A stretch of 41,647 nt of DNA from Gemmatimonadetes bacterium SCN 70-22 (lineage in GTDB: Bacteria > Gemmatimonadota > Gemmatimonadetes > Gemmatimonadales > Gemmatimonadaceae), in contig MEDZ01000030.1 of the NCBI GenBank assembly GCA_001724275.1, forward strand, positions 1 to 41,647, given 5' to 3'. The position numbers were made by a program, and so were the translations under genes. The notes under the pieces are model-generated. The model had not been told where the DNA came from. It made no database searches and saw nothing but the letters and a program-made list of their open reading frames with translations. Shown piece after piece: positions 32,536 through 41,454 of the stretch; the first letter of the stretch is position 1, and every line of letters starts with the position of its first letter.

Positions 32536-35500
32536 TTACACCTCACCTTCGGTGGTGAATCCGGCGCCGCCTGCGGCGCCGTTCCCGTTCGCCTCACCCT
32601 TCGCCCCCATCTTCACGTAGATGCCCAGCGCCTGCAGTTCCTTGACGAGGACGTTGAACGACTCGGGGGTCCCCGGCTCGGGGAGGTTCTGCCCCTTCAC
32701 GATCGCCTCGTACACGCGCGACCGGCCGTTCACGTCGTCCGACTTGACCGTCAGGATCTCCTGCAGGGTGTGGGCGGCGCCGTACGCCTCCAGCGCCCAC
32801 ACCTCCATCTCCCCGAAGCGCTGGCCACCAAACTGCGCCTTGCCGGCCAGCGGCTGCTGGGTGACGAGCGAGTAGGGGCCGATGGAGCGCGCGTGGATCT
32901 TGTCGTCGACCAGGTGCGACAGCTTGAGCATGTAGATCTCGCCCACCGTCACCGGGAAGGCGAAGCGCTCGCCGCTGCGGCCGTCGCGCAGCTGCATCTT
33001 CCCGCCGGGGGTGATCCCCGCCAGGCGCATCAGCTCGATTGCCGCCTTCTCCACGTCGGCCTCGGACTTCTTGCCCAGCATGGCCGCCAGCGCCGGGAGC
33101 TCGAGATCCTCGAGGACCTCCTGCGCCGAGCGCCCGAGGCGCTTCTCGACCGCCCTGGCGGCCGCCTTCATCTCGGCGCGGTACTGCGGCGTCGCCGACT
33201 CGTCCTCGCAGGCCACCTGGTGGAAGGCGAGCTGGTTCTTCAGCTCCGCCTCCTCACGCTCGGCCAGCGTGCGCGCCGCGTACGCCAGGAACTCGCGCAC
33301 CCGGTTGAACACGTCCTTGGTCTCGGCCGTCATCGCGCGACCACCGAGGTCGTTGATCGACGCGTCGGCCAGCAGCGCCACCTGTTCCGGCGCCGACGTG
33401 TCGGGGCGGAAGTCCCGGGTGATGTGCCGGATGTCCTCGTCGCCGATGCCCAGCGCCGTGCCCGTCAGCCCCATCGTCTCGCGGGCCCAGGACAGCCCGG
33501 CGAGCTTCAGCAGCATGCCGATCTCGCGCTCGTTGGCCCCCTGGAAGACCGGCGTCTTGGCATAGAACCCGAGGATCCGCGCCGCCCACCCCAGGTGGGT
33601 CTCGAGGATCTGCCCCACGTTCATCCGCGACGGCACGCCTAACGGGTTGAGCACGATGTCGACCGGACGCCCGTCGGGAAGGAACGGCATGTCCTCCTCG
33701 GGGACGACCCGGGCCACGATGCCCTTGTTCCCGTGGCGGCCGGCCATCTTGTCACCCACCGAGATCTTGCGCTTCTCCGCCAGGTACACCTTCACCAGCT
33801 GGATCACCCCCGGCGGGAGCTCGTCCGGCTGCAGGATGCGGTCGATGCGCTCCTCCGCCTTCTCCTCGAGGCGCGCCTTCTCCTCGTTGGCCGCGTCGAT
33901 GATCTCGCGCATCCGGTCGTTGACCTTCTTGTTCTCCACCCGGAAGGTCTTGAGGTCGAGCTGGGCGAAGCGCAGGTCGCGCAGGATCTCCTTCGTCAGC
34001 ACCGTCCCGGTGGCGATCCCTTCCTCCACCGTCCCTGCCTTGAGCGCCAGCGCCACCGTCTGCCCTTCGAGCAGCACCTTCAGCTCCTCGTCGCGCACCT
34101 CGTTGACGCGCACCTTCTCCTCGCCCTCGAGGCGCCGCACCTCACCGATGCGCTCCCCGCGGTCCTTCTCGACCACCTGGTCCTCGATGCGCGAGAAGAT
34201 CTTCACGTCGATGACCACGCCCTCCATCCCCGGCGACACCTTCAGCGACGAGTCCTTCACGTCCTTCGCCTTCTCGCCGAAGATCGCGGTCAGGAGCTTC
34301 TCTTCCGGCGACAGCTCCGTCTCTCCCTTCGGCGTGATCTTGCCGACCAGGATGTCGCCCGGCTTCACGTGGGCGCCGATGCGCACGATGCCGCGCTCGT
34401 CGAGGTCGACCAGCGACTCCTCGGCGACGTTCGGGATCTCGCGCGTGATCTCCTCCTGCCCGCGCTTGGTGTCGCGCACGTGCAGTTCGAGCTCCTGGAT
34501 GTGGATCGACGAGTACACGTCATCCTTCACCAGGCGCTCGGAGAGGACGATGGCGTCCTCGAAATTGTGCCCGTACCACGGCATGAACGCCACCAGGACG
34601 TTCGAGCCCAGCGCCAGCTGCCCCATCTCGGTCGCCGCGCCGTCGGCCAGCACGTCGCCAGCCTTCACCTTCTGGCCAAGGCGGACGATCGGGCGCTGGT
34701 TGATGGCGGTGTCCTGGTTGGTGCGCCAGTACTTCTTGATCTTGTAACGGTCCTGCTGCGTGAGGCGCTCGAGCGGCTTGTCGTCGGCCGTGCGCGTTCG
34801 CTCGGCCGGGCCGGCGTCGACGATGATCTCGTCGGCCGTCACACGCGTCACCACCCCCGAACGCCGCGCGATCACCACCGCGCCGGAGTCCCGGGCCACC
34901 TTCGCCTCCAGCCCCGTCCCCACGAGCGGGGTCTGCGGGTTGACGAGCGGGACCGCCTGTCGCTGCATGTTCGACCCCATCAGCGCCCGGTTCGCGTCGT
35001 CATGCTCGAGGAACGGGATGATCGCGGCGGCGATCGAGACCAGCTGCTCGGGCGCCACGTCCATGAAGTCGATGCGATCCGGCGAGACCGCCGGGAAGTC
35101 GTCGCGCCAGCGGCACAGCACCAGGTCGTCGGCGAACGAGCCGTCGGCGTTGAGCTTGGCGTTGGCCTGCGCGATGACCGTCTCCTCCTCGCGATTGGCG
35201 TCGAGCCAGGCGAGCTCCTTCGTCACCTTCCCGTTCTTGACCACCAGGTAGGGCGTCTCGACGAAGCCCAGGTCGTTGACCCGCGCAAAGCACGCCAGCG
35301 ACGTGATGAGGCCGATGTTCGGCCCTTCCGGCGTCTCGATCGGGCACATGCGCCCGTACTGCGAGTAGTGCACGTCGCGCACCTCGAAGCCCGCGCGCTC
35401 GCGCGTGAGCCCGCCAGGGCCAAGCGCCGAGAGGCGCCGCTTGTGCGTCAGCTCGGCCAGCGGGTTCGTCTGGTCCATGAACTGCGACAGCTGCGACGAG

Positions 35501-37194
35501 CCGAAGAACGCCTGGATCACCGCGCTCACCGTGCGCGCGTTGACCAGGTCGTCGAGCGAGATCTTCTCCGGGTCGGTGTTGATCGACATGCGCTCCTTGA
35601 CCAGGCGCGCCATGCGGGAGAGGCCGACCGAGAACTGGTTGGCGATGAGCTCGCCGACCGACCGGATGCGACGGTTCCCCAGGTGGTCGATGTCATCGAC
35701 GTAGCCGCGCCCCTCGTGGAGCTCCACGAGGTAGCGGAGGATGGCGATGAAGTCCTCCTTGGTGAGGACCGTCGTGCTCGCCTTCTCCTTGAGGCCGAGG
35801 CGCTGGTTGATCTTGTAGCGCCCCACGCGTCCGAGGTCGTAGCGCTTGGGGGAGAAGAAGAGGCGCTCGAGCGCCTGCTTCGCCGTCTCCTTGTTGGGCG
35901 CGTCGCCCGGGCGCAGCAGCGTGTAGATCGAGTTCAGCGCCTTCCCCTCACCCGCCTCCGGATCGTTCCCCCACCCCTGCTTCTTGCGCTCCTCGGGGGT
36001 GATGTGCTTCGGGTCCGTCGGGTCCTTGCCGATCGTGTTCTTGATCAGCGCCGACTCGGCACGTCCCGACGGAACGAAGACCTGCACCTTCACGATGTCG
36101 GCCTTCCGGATGCGCTTGATGAGCGACTCCTTGAGCGCGGCCCCGGCGTCGGCGACGACCTCCCCCGTCTCGGGGTCGACCACGTCGTGCGACAGGACGC
36201 GCGGCGCCGGGCGCTCCCCGCGCTCGATCGCGTCCACCTCGTCGCGGAGGTCGATCGTCATGTACGACGAGAAGACCTTGATGGTCTTGATCCCCTGGCG
36301 CACGAGGCGGTTGAGGATCTCCTCGGTGAGCTCGTCGCCCTCGCGGACGAGGAGGTCGGCGGCGGCGCGCTCGGCGGCGGCGCGGGCCTTCTTCGTCTTG
36401 GCCTTGGGAGCGTCCGGGTCGGCCTCCTCGCCGGCCAGCGTGATGTCCTCGGCGACGATGGCGCCCAGGACCTCGCGCGTCTCGGCGCGCCCCTCACGCT
36501 TCTTCGTGAGGTCGAGGTCGCGGACGGCGAAGAAGAGCCGGAGGATGTCCGAGTTGGCGCCATAGCCGAAGGCGCGCAACAGGGCCGTGGCCGGGAACTT
36601 CTTCTTCTTGTCGATGTGGACGTAGATCACGTCGTGGATGTCGACCGTGAACTCCACCCACGACCCGCGGAACGGGATGATGCGCGAGGAGATGAGGCGC
36701 TGCCCGTTGGGGTGCGTCGACTCCTCGAAGACGACGCCCGGCGAGCGGTGCAGCTGGCTCACGATCACGCGCTCGGCGCCGTTGATGACGAACGTGCCGA
36801 GGTCGGTGAGGAGCGGCAACTCGCCGAGGTAGACTTCCTTCTCGATGATGTTGCGCGGGCGCTTGACGCCGTTGACGTCCTCGTTGATGACCAGGCGCAG
36901 CGTCGCCTTGAGCGGCGCCGAGTAGGTCATGTCCCGCTCGATGCACTCCTCGACGGAGTACTTCGGCTCGCCAAGGTTGTACTTGACGAACTCCAGCGAG
37001 AAGTTCTCGTGGACGTCGGTGATGGGGAAGAGATCCTTGAAGACACGCTCGAGGCCGATGTCCTCACGGTCGTGCGAGGCCGCATCCAGCTGGAGGAGCG
37101 TCTCGAACGCTCGGGTCTGGATGTCGAGGAGATGGGGCATCCCCATTCCTTCGTCGAGCTTTCCAAATGTGATCTGCTTCATCAATTCAGGCAT
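32536..37194 (-). CDS. rpoB: DNA-directed RNA polymerase subunit beta
   Basis: The second large core polymerase subunit. At 1552 residues it is well longer than E. coli beta (1342). The rifampicin pocket is wild type: GSSQLSQFMDQ at 565-575 with Asp574, His584 and Ser589 equivalent to E. coli 516, 526 and 531. Residues about 245-390 match the sandwich-barrel insertion (beta-i4/SI1) of Gram-negatives. Further, about 155 residues (about 1235-1390) are inserted between TPVFQGANEREIGMLLKLAG and LRDGRSGE, segments about 10 residues apart in E. coli. The C-terminus has a Gly/Ala-rich tail. Before rpoB lies a gap with repeats and a hairpin. Confidence 0.98.
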   Translation of the reverse strand: MPELMKQITFGKLDEGMGMPHLLDIQTRAFETLLQLDAASHDREDIGLERVFKDLFPITDVHENFSLEFVKYNLGEPKYSVEECIERDMTYSAPLKATLRLVINEDVNGVKRPRNIIEKEVYLGELPLLTDLGTFVINGAERVIVSQLHRSPGVVFEESTHPNGQRLISSRIIPFRGSWVEFTVDIHDVIYVHIDKKKKFPATALLRAFGYGANSDILRLFFAVRDLDLTKKREGRAETREVLGAIVAEDITLAGEEADPDAPKAKTKKARAAAERAAADLLVREGDELTEEILNRLVRQGIKTIKVFSSYMTIDLRDEVDAIERGERPAPRVLSHDVVDPETGEVVADAGAALKESLIKRIRKADIVKVQVFVPSGRAESALIKNTIGKDPTDPKHITPEERKKQGWGNDPEAGEGKALNSIYTLLRPGDAPNKETAKQALERLFFSPKRYDLGRVGRYKINQRLGLKEKASTTVLTKEDFIAILRYLVELHEGRGYVDDIDHLGNRRIRSVGELIANQFSVGLSRMARLVKERMSINTDPEKISLDDLVNARTVSAVIQAFFGSSQLSQFMDQTNPLAELTHKRRLSALGPGGLTRERAGFEVRDVHYSQYGRMCPIETPEGPNIGLITSLACFARVNDLGFVETPYLVVKNGKVTKELAWLDANREEETVIAQANAKLNADGSFADDLVLCRWRDDFPAVSPDRIDFMDVAPEQLVSIAAAIIPFLEHDDANRALMGSNMQRQAVPLVNPQTPLVGTGLEAKVARDSGAVVIARRSGVVTRVTADEIIVDAGPAERTRTADDKPLERLTQQDRYKIKKYWRTNQDTAINQRPIVRLGQKVKAGDVLADGAATEMGQLALGSNVLVAFMPWYGHNFEDAIVLSERLVKDDVYSSIHIQELELHVRDTKRGQEEITREIPNVAEESLVDLDERGIVRIGAHVKPGDILVGKITPKGETELSPEEKLLTAIFGEKAKDVKDSSLKVSPGMEGVVIDVKIFSRIEDQVVEKDRGERIGEVRRLEGEEKVRVNEVRDEELKVLLEGQTVALALKAGTVEEGIATGTVLTKEILRDLRFAQLDLKTFRVENKKVNDRMREIIDAANEEKARLEEKAEERIDRILQPDELPPGVIQLVKVYLAEKRKISVGDKMAGRHGNKGIVARVVPEEDMPFLPDGRPVDIVLNPLGVPSRMNVGQILETHLGWAARILGFYAKTPVFQGANEREIGMLLKLAGLSWARETMGLTGTALGIGDEDIRHITRDFRPDTSAPEQVALLADASINDLGGRAMTAETKDVFNRVREFLAYAARTLAEREEAELKNQLAFHQVACEDESATPQYRAEMKAAARAVEKRLGRSAQEVLEDLELPALAAMLGKKSEADVEKAAIELMRLAGITPGGKMQLRDGRSGERFAFPVTVGEIYMLKLSHLVDDKIHARSIGPYSLVTQQPLAGKAQFGGQRFGEMEVWALEAYGAAHTLQEILTVKSDDVNGRSRVYEAIVKGQNLPEPGTPESFNVLVKELQALGIYVKMGAKGEANGNGAAGGAGFTTEGEV

Positions 37195-37335
37195 GTTTCA
37201 CCCGCGCACAGGCGAAAACGGCCCCACTCCCGGGCGCGCCGCGATTGGCGCGATCGAGAGGGAGGCGGAGGAAGGAGCTGCGGAAGTGGTACGGTACGGC
37301 TGAATCACTGAGCGGAGGCTGGAGCTGAAGGAGTA

Positions 37336-37481
37336 AGGGAGACGGGAGACGGGAGACGGAGGACGGGAGACGGGAGGGCGGCGGCCTTGGGCCGCCGCGT
37401 CATCCTGAATCCCGAGGGGGTCGCGAGCTGCCACGCAGCGAGCACTCCCGTCCCCCGTCTCCCGTCTCCCGTCCGCCCTTC
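37336..37481 (-). repeat. Inverted repeat in the rplL-rpoB gap
   Basis: Left arm of GGGAGACGGGAGACGGGAGA-type units (37336-37378) and right arm of CTCCCGTC/CCCGTCT units (37445-37481) form an imperfect inverted repeat flanking a 66-base spacer. The right arm touches the rplL stop region. The spacer contains the separate hairpin listed at 37378-37398. E. coli also uses its rplL-rpoB gap for attenuation and RNase III cleavage. Confidence 0.82.
37378..37398 (-). terminator. Compact hairpin between rplL and rpoB (attenuator-like)
   Basis: Perfect 9-bp stem GCGGCGGCC (37378-37386) with GGCCGCCGC (37390-37398) around a 3-base loop. There is no U-tract, so it is more likely an attenuator, pause or processing signal than a full terminator. 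Confidence 0.5.
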
Positions 37482-37482
37482 C

Positions 37483-37869
37483 TTACTTGACCTCCACCGC
37501 CGCGCCTTCGGCTTCCAGCTTCGCCTTGATCTGGGCGGCTTCGTCCTTGGACACGCCGGCCTTGATCTCCTTCGGCGCGCTGTCGACGAGGTCCTTGGCT
37601 TCCTTCAGGCCGAGGCCCGTCAGCTCGCGGACGACCTTGATGACCTGGATCTTCTTGGCGCCGGCTTCCTTGAGCACGACGCTGAACTCCGTCTGCTCCT
37701 CGGCCGCCGGGGCCGCCGCGGCCGCACCGCCAGCCGCACCACCGGCGGCGACGGCCGCGATGGTGACGTTGAACTTGGACTTGAAGGCTTCGATGAGGTC
37801 GGCGAGCTCGATGACCGACATGCTGCCGATCGCGTCGAGGATCTCGTCCTTGCTCAGGGTCGTAGGCAT
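37483..37869 (-). CDS. rplL: 50S ribosomal protein L7/L12
   Basis: Stalk protein that recruits GTPase factors. The 128 residues show the N-terminal dimerisation part ([25 protein letters not shown]), an Ala/Gly-rich hinge at about 40-55 and the C-terminal domain ([40 protein letters not shown]). CGGAGA lies about nine bases before the ATG at 37869; a longer open frame to 37920 is not used because it lacks homology. Confidence 0.98.
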   Translation of the reverse strand: MPTTLSKDEILDAIGSMSVIELADLIEAFKSKFNVTIAAVAAGGAAGGAAAAAPAAEEQTEFSVVLKEAGAKKIQVIKVVRELTGLGLKEAKDLVDSAPKEIKAGVSKDEAAQIKAKLEAEGAAVEVK

Positions 37870-37964
37870 GATCTGTATTCTCCGTGTGGGACCCAGGCGA
37901 TCCTGGGATTGTTGGTTCACAATTCCATGGCGGGGGAGTGAAGGGATGGCGGCGCGGGGTGCTG

Positions 37965-37996
37965 CTCCCGACTCCCGACTCCCGTCTCCCGTCTCG
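37965..37996 (-). repeat. Intercistronic repeat tract between rplJ and rplL
   Basis: Clean 7-base tandem: CTCCCGA twice, CTCCCGT twice, then CTCG on the plus strand. In mRNA sense it is purine-rich and begins eight bases after the rplJ stop. No pyrimidine partner lies near rplL. Confidence 0.85.
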
Positions 37997-38004
37997 CCTG
38001 GGGC

Positions 38005-38487
38005 TTAGGCGTTCTCGAGCTGCTCCTTTCTCGCTTCGAGGGCGAGGGCGAACATCATCAGGACACTGTTGAGCGCGCTGACGAACTGCGACAGTGCCTC
38101 CTCACGCGTCGGGAGCGTCGCGAGCTTCTTGATGGTCGCGTCGTCGACGGCGTTCCCTTCGTACAGCCCCCCCTTCACGGCGGGCTTCTGGTCGTTCTCC
38201 TTCGCGAAGTCGACCAGCACCTTGGCGGCCGTGATCGCGTCCTTGGCCACCACCACGCCCGTTGGCCCCTTGAGGCGGCCTCCGGTGAGGCCGCTCTCGT
38301 TCACGGCCCGGATCGCGAGGGTGTTCTTGATGACGACGTACTCGACGCCGGCCTTGCGGAGGCGGCGGCGCAGCTCGGTCATCCGCTTCACGTTGAGCCC
38401 GGTGAAGTCGGTGAAGTAGAGCGCGGTTGCGCCCTTGATCTTGTCGCTGAGCTCGGTAACGAGCTGCTCCTTCTCGGATTTCTTCAT
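38005..38487 (-). CDS. rplJ: 50S ribosomal protein L10
   Basis: L10 anchors the L7/L12 dimers to the ribosome. The 160-residue protein includes TALYFTDFTGLNVKRMTELRRRLRKAGVEYVVIKNTLA and KGPTGVVVAKDAITAAKVL, with the C-terminal helix that binds the stalk dimers. Weak ribosome binding site; it lies six bases after the rplA stop. Confidence 0.96.
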   Translation of the reverse strand: MKKSEKEQLVTELSDKIKGATALYFTDFTGLNVKRMTELRRRLRKAGVEYVVIKNTLAIRAVNESGLTGGRLKGPTGVVVAKDAITAAKVLVDFAKENDQKPAVKGGLYEGNAVDDATIKKLATLPTREEALSQFVSALNSVLMMFALALEARKEQLENA

Positions 38488-38493
38488 CGCTCG

Positions 38494-39186
38494 TTAACCC
38501 CGATACGGAGTGGTGTCCACGCGAACGCCGGGGCCCATGGTGCTGGAGACCGAGACGTTCTTGACGTACACGCCCTTGGCCGCCGCCGGCTTGGACCGGA
38601 CGATCTGGTCCATGAAGGCGGTGAAGTTGGTCTCGAGCGCCTCGATCCCGAACGACACCTTGCCGATGGCCGCATGCACGTTGCCGCCCTTGTCCACGCG
38701 GAACTCGATCTTCCCCGCCTTGGACTCGCGAACTGCCTGCCCCACGTTCATGGTGACCGTCCCGGCCTTGGGGTTCGGCATCAGTCCGCGGGGACCGAGC
38801 ACGCGCCCCAGCTGGCCCACCTGGCCCATCTGGTCGGGGGTGGCGATCATCACGTCGAAGTCGAGCCAGCCGTCCTTGATCTTCTGGAGGTTCTCGACGC
38901 CGACGAAGTCGGCCCCGGCCTCCTCCGCCTCGCGCGCCTTCTCACCGACGGCGATGACGAGGACCCGGACCGTCTTCCCGGTGCCGGCCGGGAGGACGAC
39001 CGTCCCGCGCACGACCTGGTCGGCGTGGCGCGGATCGACCCCCAGACGGACCGCGACCTCGACGGTCTCGTCGAACTTGGCGAAGGCGGAGCTCTTCACG
39101 AGCTCGAGCGCCTGGCGCGCCTGGTACGACAGCGCCGCATCGACCTTCTTCGCCGCGGTGGTGAACTGCTTGCCGTGAGTGCGCAT
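38494..39186 (-). CDS. rplA: 50S ribosomal protein L1
   Basis: L1 forms the mobile L1 stalk that handles E-site tRNA and is, in many bacteria, the autoregulator of the L11 operon. The 230 residues include [25 protein letters not shown], the signature [16 protein letters not shown] and the C-terminal [21 protein letters not shown]. The ATG overlaps the rplK stop (TGATG). Confidence 0.98.
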   Translation of the reverse strand: MRTHGKQFTTAAKKVDAALSYQARQALELVKSSAFAKFDETVEVAVRLGVDPRHADQVVRGTVVLPAGTGKTVRVLVIAVGEKAREAEEAGADFVGVENLQKIKDGWLDFDVMIATPDQMGQVGQLGRVLGPRGLMPNPKAGTVTMNVGQAVRESKAGKIEFRVDKGGNVHAAIGKVSFGIEALETNFTAFMDQIVRSKPAAAKGVYVKNVSVSSTMGPGVRVDTTPYRG

Positions 39187-39611
39187 CAGTCCTTCACCTC
39201 GACTCCCATCGAGCGCGCGGCGCCTGCCACCATCGACATGGCCGACTCGATCGAGTCACAGTTGAGGTCCGGCATCTTCACTTCGGCAATCTTCTTGACC
39301 TGCGCCTTGCTGATCGATCCGACCTTCACGCGGTTGGGCTGCCCCGACCCCTTTTCCAGTCCGAGCTCCTTCATGATCAGGATCGCCGCGGGCGGCGTCT
39401 TGAGGATGAAGGTGAACGACTTGTCCGAGTAGATCGTGATCTCGACGGGGAGGATCAAGCCATCCTGGCTCTGCGTCCGAGCGTTGAACTCCTTGCAGAA
39501 CTGCATGATGTTGATCCCCTGCGGGCCGAGAGCCGTACCCACCGGAGGAGCCGGATTCGCGCGCCCCGCGGGGATCTGGAGCTTGACGAACCCGCTGACC
39601 TTCTTTGCCAT
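39186..39611 (-). CDS. rplK: 50S ribosomal protein L11
   Basis: L11 lies at the GTPase-associated centre and is needed for RelA-dependent stringent control. The 141-residue protein reads [43 protein letters not shown] and ends in a normal C-terminal rRNA-binding domain ([27 protein letters not shown]). AGAGGAG lies just upstream of the ATG. The longer open frame to 39791 is not homologous. It follows a 370-base leader with hairpins. Confidence 0.98.
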   Translation of the reverse strand: MAKKVSGFVKLQIPAGRANPAPPVGTALGPQGINIMQFCKEFNARTQSQDGLILPVEITIYSDKSFTFILKTPPAAILIMKELGLEKGSGQPNRVKVGSISKAQVKKIAEVKMPDLNCDSIESAMSMVAGAARSMGVEVKD

Positions 39612-39981
39612 TGGTCTCCTCTGCGTGCGAGCGCGTGATGCACCGCGGTGCGCAGGGCCGTGCACACGGCCAGGCACACTGCCGTGCCCGACGGAAAACC
39701 CATCGAGCGCGCCCAGACTCCCACCGTGTATTTCACGTCGTCGTGGTTTCCGACGGTGCGCTCCTCGCCGCTGAGCGGCCGCCCCGCGCAAGGGCCGGTG
39801 ACTGCATCGGTCGCCGAGGGGCGGTTGCCCGCGCTCTGGCGCACCTGCACCGGGATCCTGTCGAACCGGGGCGCTGCAGTTCCCTCACGCCCCCGCCGAT
39901 CCCCCGGCGTCTTGCCCTGCCTGTCGTGCGTCGTGTCCTGTCTCCGGGCGCCCCCCGGTGCCGGCGGGCGCCGGGATCCCG
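39612..39981 (-). promoter_or_regulatory. Structured 370-base leader upstream of rplK
   Basis: No gene seen. Three hairpins lie close together just before rplK: GCACCGCGGTGC (39640-39651), GGCCGTG/CACGGCC with a 2-base spacer (39656-39671) and GGCAC/GTGCC (3973-77 and 84-88 of the same hundred, i.e. 39673-39688); another, GCCGCTGAGCGGC, is at 39767-39779. L11-L1 operons often carry an autoregulatory L1-binding leader here; I cannot confirm the L1 motif by eye, and no good promoter was recognised. Confidence 0.45.
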
Positions 39982-40539
39982 TCAATAGGCCTTCAGCTGC
40001 AAGTAGTCGAGCTCGACCGAGGTCGGGCGCCCGAAGAGGGAGACCATGACGCGGACCTTCCCCTTGTCGGGCATCACTTCCTCGACCGTGCCGTTGAAGT
40101 CGGTGAACGGCCCCTCCGTGATCGCCACGGCCTGGCCGACCAGGAACGGGATCTCCTCGCGCGGCGCGGCTTCCTCGACCTCCTCGGCGATCCCGAGCAG
40201 GCGCCGGACTTCCTCCGGCCGAAGCGCCATCGGCTCCCGGGTGGGAGCGCCCAGGCCGTGCTGCACGAACTTGATGACGCCCTGGATTCCGTTGATGATG
40301 TGCGCCGTCTCCTGGTTCCAGAGCATCTCGACGAGCACGTAGCCGGGATACAGCTTGCGCTCGACCGTGACCTTCTTGCCGTTCTTGATCTCCACGACTT
40401 CCTGCGTCGGGACGAGCGCCTGACGGATCAGCCGCTCCTCCGGCGCGCGGGGATCCTGCTCGATCTTCCGCTGGATGAGCGACTTGACCTTGTTCTCGTG
40501 ACCGGCCGTCGTCTGGATGGCGTACCAGCGGTGTTCCAC
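39982..40539 (-). CDS. nusG: Transcription termination/antitermination factor NusG
   Basis: NusG binds RNA polymerase and links it to Rho or S10/ribosome. The 185-residue protein has the NGN domain (RWYAIQTTAGHENKVKSLIQ; RKLYPGYVLVEM) and a C-terminal KOW domain (VGQAVAITEGPFTDFNGTVEEV; GRPTSVELDYLQLKAY). GTG start, three bases after the secE stop. The order secE-nusG-rplK is conserved in bacteria. Confidence 0.97.
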   Translation of the reverse strand: MEHRWYAIQTTAGHENKVKSLIQRKIEQDPRAPEERLIRQALVPTQEVVEIKNGKKVTVERKLYPGYVLVEMLWNQETAHIINGIQGVIKFVQHGLGAPTREPMALRPEEVRRLLGIAEEVEEAAPREEIPFLVGQAVAITEGPFTDFNGTVEEVMPDKGKVRVMVSLFGRPTSVELDYLQLKAY

Positions 40540-40542
40540 GGC

Positions 40543-40770
40543 TCAGCCCCCGAACAGCGAGGGGATCCAGCGCACGAGCACCTGCTGGAACACCAGGTCC
40601 ATCAGGGCGATGACGCCGCCGATGAAGAGCGACAGCACGATGACCCCGATGGACAGCTGGCGCACCTGCGGCACGTCAGGCCACGTCACCTTCCGCATCT
40701 CGGCCATCACGTCGTGATAGAAGGCGACGAGGCGTTGCACCCAGCTCGCGCTGGCAGCTTGGGTAGTCAC
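40543..40770 (-). CDS. secE: Preprotein translocase subunit SecE
   Basis: SecE clamps SecY at the membrane. The GTG at 40770 lies two bases after the rpmG stop, giving 75 residues: amphipathic helix with AEMRKVTWPDVPQVRQL, then one hydrophobic helix (SIGVIVLSLFIGGVIALMDLV). This is the short single-span form. A longer open frame up to 40830 would overlap rpmG and is not used. The TAG-CC-GTG spacing suggests coupling. Confidence 0.93.
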   Translation of the reverse strand: MTTQAASASWVQRLVAFYHDVMAEMRKVTWPDVPQVRQLSIGVIVLSLFIGGVIALMDLVFQQVLVRWIPSLFGG

Positions 40771-40772
40771 GG

Positions 40773-40925
40773 CTACTTCGTTTCCTTGTGCGTCTGGTGC
40801 TTGTTGCAGCGCGGGCAGTACTTCTTCCACTCCACGCGCTCGGGGTGCGTGCGCTTGTTCTTCGTGGTGAAGTAGTTCCGGTTCTTACACTCGCCGCAGG
40901 CGAGGATGATCTTGTCGCGAGGCAT
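40773..40925 (-). CDS. rpmG: 50S ribosomal protein L33 (zinc-binding)
   Basis: A 50-residue ribosomal protein: [20 protein letters not shown], then [20 protein letters not shown]. Four cysteines at 10, 13, 37 and 40 form two CxxC pairs, so it is the zinc (C+) form. It lies just upstream of secE, a common bacterial arrangement. No strong ribosome binding site precedes the ATG. Confidence 0.95.
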   Translation of the reverse strand: MPRDKIILACGECKNRNYFTTKNKRTHPERVEWKKYCPRCNKHQTHKETK

Positions 40926-40933
40926 GGAACACC

Positions 40934-40965
40934 AGAAGACGAGAAGACGAGAAGACGAGAAGACG
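40934..40965 (-). repeat. Four tandem AGAAGACG octamers before rpmG
   Basis: Four perfect copies of the 8-base unit AGAAGACG in the gap between tRNA-Thr(GGT) and rpmG. In mRNA sense they read CGTCTTCT, the pyrimidine-rich form located just before a gene start, nine bases from the rpmG ATG. No purine partner is present after the tRNA. Confidence 0.92.
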
Positions 40966-41069
40966 AGGCCTCAGCGCCCCACCATGCCGGGCACCAGCCT
41001 CATCCCTCGACGGAATTGCATTTGCGGACCTGCACCTGCCACGCCCGCCAGGGCGCTGCACCCGCCCCA

Positions 41070-41142
41070 AGCACGCGACCGGGATTGAACCGGTGACCTC
41101 ACCCTTACCAAGGGTGTGCTCTACCGACTGAGCTACGCGTGC
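41070..41142 (-). tRNA. tRNA-Thr (GGT)
   Basis: Folds as a 73-base cloverleaf: acceptor GCACGCG/CGCGTGC, D stem region GCTCAGTCGGTAGAGC, anticodon stem CACCC/GGGTG around TTGGTAA with anticodon GGT, and T arm with GGTTCAATCC. CCA is not encoded. It is the last tRNA of the cluster. Confidence 0.95.
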
Positions 41143-41221
41143 GACCTCGTGCCACACCTACAAGCCAACTGCCGGCCCTCCCCTCCCCTCCCGCCCCTCG
41201 CCCCACCGGCCAACCCTACAG

Positions 41222-41294
41222 AGCGGGAGACGGGGCTCGAACCCGCGACCTCAAGCTTGGAAGGCTCGCGCTCTACCAACTGAGCTACTCCCGC
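41222..41294 (-). tRNA. tRNA-Gly (TCC)
   Basis: Cloverleaf of 73 bases: acceptor GCGGGAG/CTCCCGC, D arm GCTCAGTTGGTAGAGC, anticodon loop CTTCCAA with anticodon TCC, T arm GGGTTCGAGCCC. CCA is not encoded. Confidence 0.95.
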
Positions 41295-41332
41295 ATCGTG
41301 CCATACCTAACGACTCCCGCAACGCCCTCCGA

Positions 41333-41415
41333 TGGTGGGGGAAGGATTCGAACCTTCGAAGGCATACGCCGGCAGATTTACAGTCTGCTCCCGTTGGCCA
41401 CTTGGGTACCCCACC
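41333..41415 (-). tRNA. tRNA-Tyr (GTA)
   Basis: 83-base tRNA with the long variable arm of tRNA-Tyr: acceptor GGTGGGG/CCCCACC, D arm beginning TACCCAAGTGGCCAA, anticodon loop CTGTAAA with anticodon GTA, T arm AGGTTCGAATCCTT. Discriminator A, CCA not encoded. Confidence 0.95.
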
Positions 41416-41454
41416 TAACGCCCCGCTGCATCGCCCCCGCCCGCGTCCCCGGCA

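Noticed and set aside
40934-40965. CRISPR-like array
   Set aside because: The units are directly tandem without spacers and only eight bases long.
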